Below, in pieces: positions 5,878 to 7,810 of a stretch of 7,810 nucleotides of DNA (position 1 is its first letter; each line of letters begins with the position of its first letter). This DNA is from Methylobacter sp. (GTDB lineage: Bacteria > Pseudomonadota > Gammaproteobacteria > Methylococcales > Methylomonadaceae): contig JAQTLI010000115.1 in assembly GCA_028714995.1 (NCBI GenBank), forward strand, positions 1 through 7,810. Direction: 5' to 3'. The position numbers and the translations under genes were made by a program. The notes beneath the pieces were generated by a model. That model made no database searches and was not told the origin of the DNA. It saw nothing but the letters and a program-made list of their open reading frames with translations.

Positions 5878-5919
5878 GTTAGCTTCAAAACAGCATTAAC
5901 GTAGTCATTGGGGTTTGGC

Positions 5920-7810
5920 ATGAGCACAAAACAAATATTGGTTGTTATCGGCAATGGCATGGTAGGGCAGAACTTTTTGTCCAGCTTGGTCGCGAGCAGC
6001 ATTAAAGAGACTTTTGAAGTAGTTACTTTTTGCGAGGAACCGAGAGCGGCTTATGATCGGGTGCATCTGTCGGCATTTTTCTCCGGCCAGACAGCGCAAG
6101 ACCTGTCACTGGTCGAAGATGGTTTTTTTGAACAAAATGGCATCACGATTCATATAGGGGATAAAGCCGCCAAAATTGATCGCAGCAATAAAACCGTAAC
6201 CTCCGAAAAAGGCGTGGCTATTCATTATGACAAGCTGGTGCTGGCAACCGGTTCTTATCCTTTTGTGCCGCCTGTACCGGGGCATGACAGGGCGCAGTGT
6301 CTGGTTTATCGCACCATAGAAGATCTTGAAGCGATAGCTGCGGCGGCTAAAACCGGTAAGGTGGGCACAGTAGTCGGCGGCGGTTTGTTGGGGCTGGAGG
6401 CAGCTAAAGCCTTGAAGGATTTAGGTCTGGAAACGCATGTGGTTGAATTTGCCCCGCGCTTAATGGCGGTGCAACTGGATGAAGCCGGCGGCGCGATGTT
6501 GAAATACAAGATCGAAGATCTTGGCGTGGTCGTTCATACCGGAAAGAACACCAGCATCATTACCGACGGCGAGCGGTGCGTGAACAAAATGTGCTTTGCC
6601 GATGGCGAGGAGCTGGAAACGGATATTGTGCTGTTTTCGGCAGGGATCCGTCCGCGTGATGATATTGCCCGTGATTGCGGTCTGGACGTCGGTTCGCGCG
6701 GCGGCATCGTCATCGATAACCAATGTAAAACCTCGGACCCTGATATTTATGCCATTGGCGAGTGCGCGCTGTGGAACGGCATCATTTATGGGCTGGTAGC
6801 TCCAGGATATGCAATGGCGCGCACGGTGGTTGCCGATTTGGCGGGCGAAGCTTCCAGCTTTACCGGCGCGGACATGAGCACCAAGCTGAAACTGATGGGG
6901 GTTGACGTTGCCAGTATCGGCGACGCGCACGCCAAAACGCAGGGAGCGATGGTTTACTCTTACCAAAATGGTGCGAGCGAAGTTTATAAACGCCTGGTGG
7001 TCAGTCAGGATAAAAAACAGTTGCTGGGCGCGGTGTTGGTCGGTGATGCCTCGGGTTACAGCACTTTATTGCAATATTGTCTGAACGGTATTGAACTGCC
7101 GGAAAACCCCGACGCACTGATTTTACCGCATCGCTCCGATGCATCGGTCGGCCTGGGCCCGGATGCCCTGCCGGCTTCCGCACAGATTTGTTCTTGTTAC
7201 GACGTGACCAAGGGCGCGATTTGTTCGGCGATTGAAGCGGGTTGCACCACGATGGGAGCCCTGAAAGCGGAAACCAAAGCCGCCACCGGCTGCGGTGGCT
7301 GTTCTGCCTTGCTGAAGTCAGTCATGGATTCGGAGCTGTCGAAACAGGGTTTTGAAATCAATACCGATATTTGCGAGCATTTTGCCTATACCCGGCAAGA
7401 CTTATTCAATTTGATTCAGGTTGAGCAAATCAAAACCTTTGCCGAGCTGCTGGAAAAACACGGCAAAGGCAAGGGCTGCGATATTTGCAAACCGACCGTC
7501 GGAAATATCCTGGCTTCCTACTGGAATGAGCATGTGTTGGAGAAGCCGCATTTAGGGCTACAGGACACCAACGATACCTTTCTGGCCAATATGCAAAAAG
7601 ACGGCACTTATTCGGTAGTGCCGCGCATCACCGGCGGTGAAATCAGCCCCGACATGCTGATTGCCTTGGGGCAGGTGGGCAAGAAATACAAGCTCTACAC
7701 TAAAATTACCGGCGGCCAGCGGGTGGATATGTTCGGTGCGCGGGTCGATCAATTGCCGCATATCTGGAAAGAATTGATCGATGCCGGTTTTGAATCGGGT
7801 CACGCCTACG
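5920..7810 (+). CDS. nirB: Nitrite reductase [NAD(P)H] large subunit NirB, N-terminal 630 residues
   Basis: NirB is the cytoplasmic siroheme enzyme that reduces nitrite to ammonium with six electrons from NAD(P)H, usually together with the small subunit NirD. The visible part begins with an FAD-binding fold (VVIGNGMVG, 8-16) and CEEPRAAYDRVHLS (38-51). LATGSYPFVPPVPG (108-121), the NAD(P)-binding VVGGGLLGLEAAKAL (151-165) and the second FAD motif DIYAIGECA (275-283) follow. A BFD-type [2Fe-2S] domain has C424, C426, C458 and C461 (CSC and TGCGGC), and GCDICKP (519-525) adds C520 and C523. The sulphite/nitrite reductase half-domain begins at about 565 (VVPRITGG). The four cysteines that bind the 4Fe-4S cluster and siroheme are expected beyond the right edge; E. 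coli NirB has 847 residues. GGGG six bases before the ATG is a weak ribosome site. Position behind a sigma-54 promoter beside ntrBC suggests an assimilatory role. Confidence 0.96.
   Translation, partial: MSTKQILVVIGNGMVGQNFLSSLVASSIKETFEVVTFCEEPRAAYDRVHLSAFFSGQTAQDLSLVEDGFFEQNGITIHIGDKAAKIDRSNKTVTSEKGVAIHYDKLVLATGSYPFVPPVPGHDRAQCLVYRTIEDLEAIAAAAKTGKVGTVVGGGLLGLEAAKALKDLGLETHVVEFAPRLMAVQLDEAGGAMLKYKIEDLGVVVHTGKNTSIITDGERCVNKMCFADGEELETDIVLFSAGIRPRDDIARDCGLDVGSRGGIVIDNQCKTSDPDIYAIGECALWNGIIYGLVAPGYAMARTVVADLAGEASSFTGADMSTKLKLMGVDVASIGDAHAKTQGAMVYSYQNGASEVYKRLVVSQDKKQLLGAVLVGDASGYSTLLQYCLNGIELPENPDALILPHRSDASVGLGPDALPASAQICSCYDVTKGAICSAIEAGCTTMGALKAETKAATGCGGCSALLKSVMDSELSKQGFEINTDICEHFAYTRQDLFNLIQVEQIKTFAELLEKHGKGKGCDICKPTVGNILASYWNEHVLEKPHLGLQDTNDTFLANMQKDGTYSVVPRITGGEISPDMLIALGQVGKKYKLYTKITGGQRVDMFGARVDQLPHIWKELIDAGFESGHAY

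Larger units (their letters stand above)
5547..5919. other. Divergent regulatory spacer between ntrB and nirB
   Basis: This 373-base spacer has no credible gene. Toward nirB it holds a sigma-54 promoter, two candidate NtrC sites and a hairpin with a T run, listed separately. A 12-bp palindrome CAACTTTAGTTG lies at 5692-5703 and may be a regulator site. A lone GGTGCC (5661-5666) resembles half an NtrC site. I found no convincing promoter for ntrBC on the minus strand, although one must lie here if the operon starts at ntrB. Confidence 0.6.

Noticed and set aside
6460..6966. 168-codon open frame antisense to nirB
   Set aside because: nirB is intact with all motifs in this stretch; the antisense frame is a composition shadow.

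Overview
The window looks like chromosome of a gammaproteobacterium with mid-range GC content. The evidence is the gammaproteobacterial type of PdxA, RsmA, NtrB and NtrC, and the adjacent pdxA-rsmA pair. A methanotroph of the Methylococcales would fit the mix of an NtrBC-linked assimilatory nitrite reductase and REP-type repeats, but that is a guess without a database search.

Layout. On the minus strand, 1-1407 holds pdxA (vitamin B6 synthesis) followed one base later by rsmA (16S rRNA dimethylation), which runs off the left edge. A 257-base divergent spacer with candidate promoters and a leader hairpin leads to a plus-strand gene (1665-2468) for an exported, very acidic protein. That protein is built almost wholly from 19 in-register RTX nonapeptides and ends at a strong intrinsic terminator. 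From 2469 to 3070 there are about 600 bases without a gene, but with three different palindromic structures: a REP pair with a 5' GTAG, an AT-rich 12-bp hairpin, and a 118-bp palindromic element with exact 17-bp inverted arms. On the minus strand, 3071-5546 carries ntrB (glnL) and ntrC (glnG) as an operon with an 8-base overlap. After a 373-base divergent spacer, nirB (assimilatory nitrite reductase large subunit) starts at 5920 and runs off the right edge.

How the parts work together. NtrB and NtrC form the nitrogen-limitation two-component system, whose output is activation of sigma-54 promoters. The spacer in front of nirB carries a GG-N10-GC sigma-54 promoter at 5862-5877 and two NtrC-like half-palindromes about 135-155 bases upstream of the expected start. 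The sequence therefore suggests a compact module in which NtrC, encoded next door on the opposite strand, switches on nitrite assimilation. One of those operator candidates overlaps a terminator-like hairpin, so its role is ambiguous.

The most unusual items are the Sec-type RTX protein, which has no secretion genes beside it, and the palindrome-rich gap. I see no clear sign of a wholly new multi-gene system. No tRNA, rRNA, CRISPR array or transposase gene was seen.
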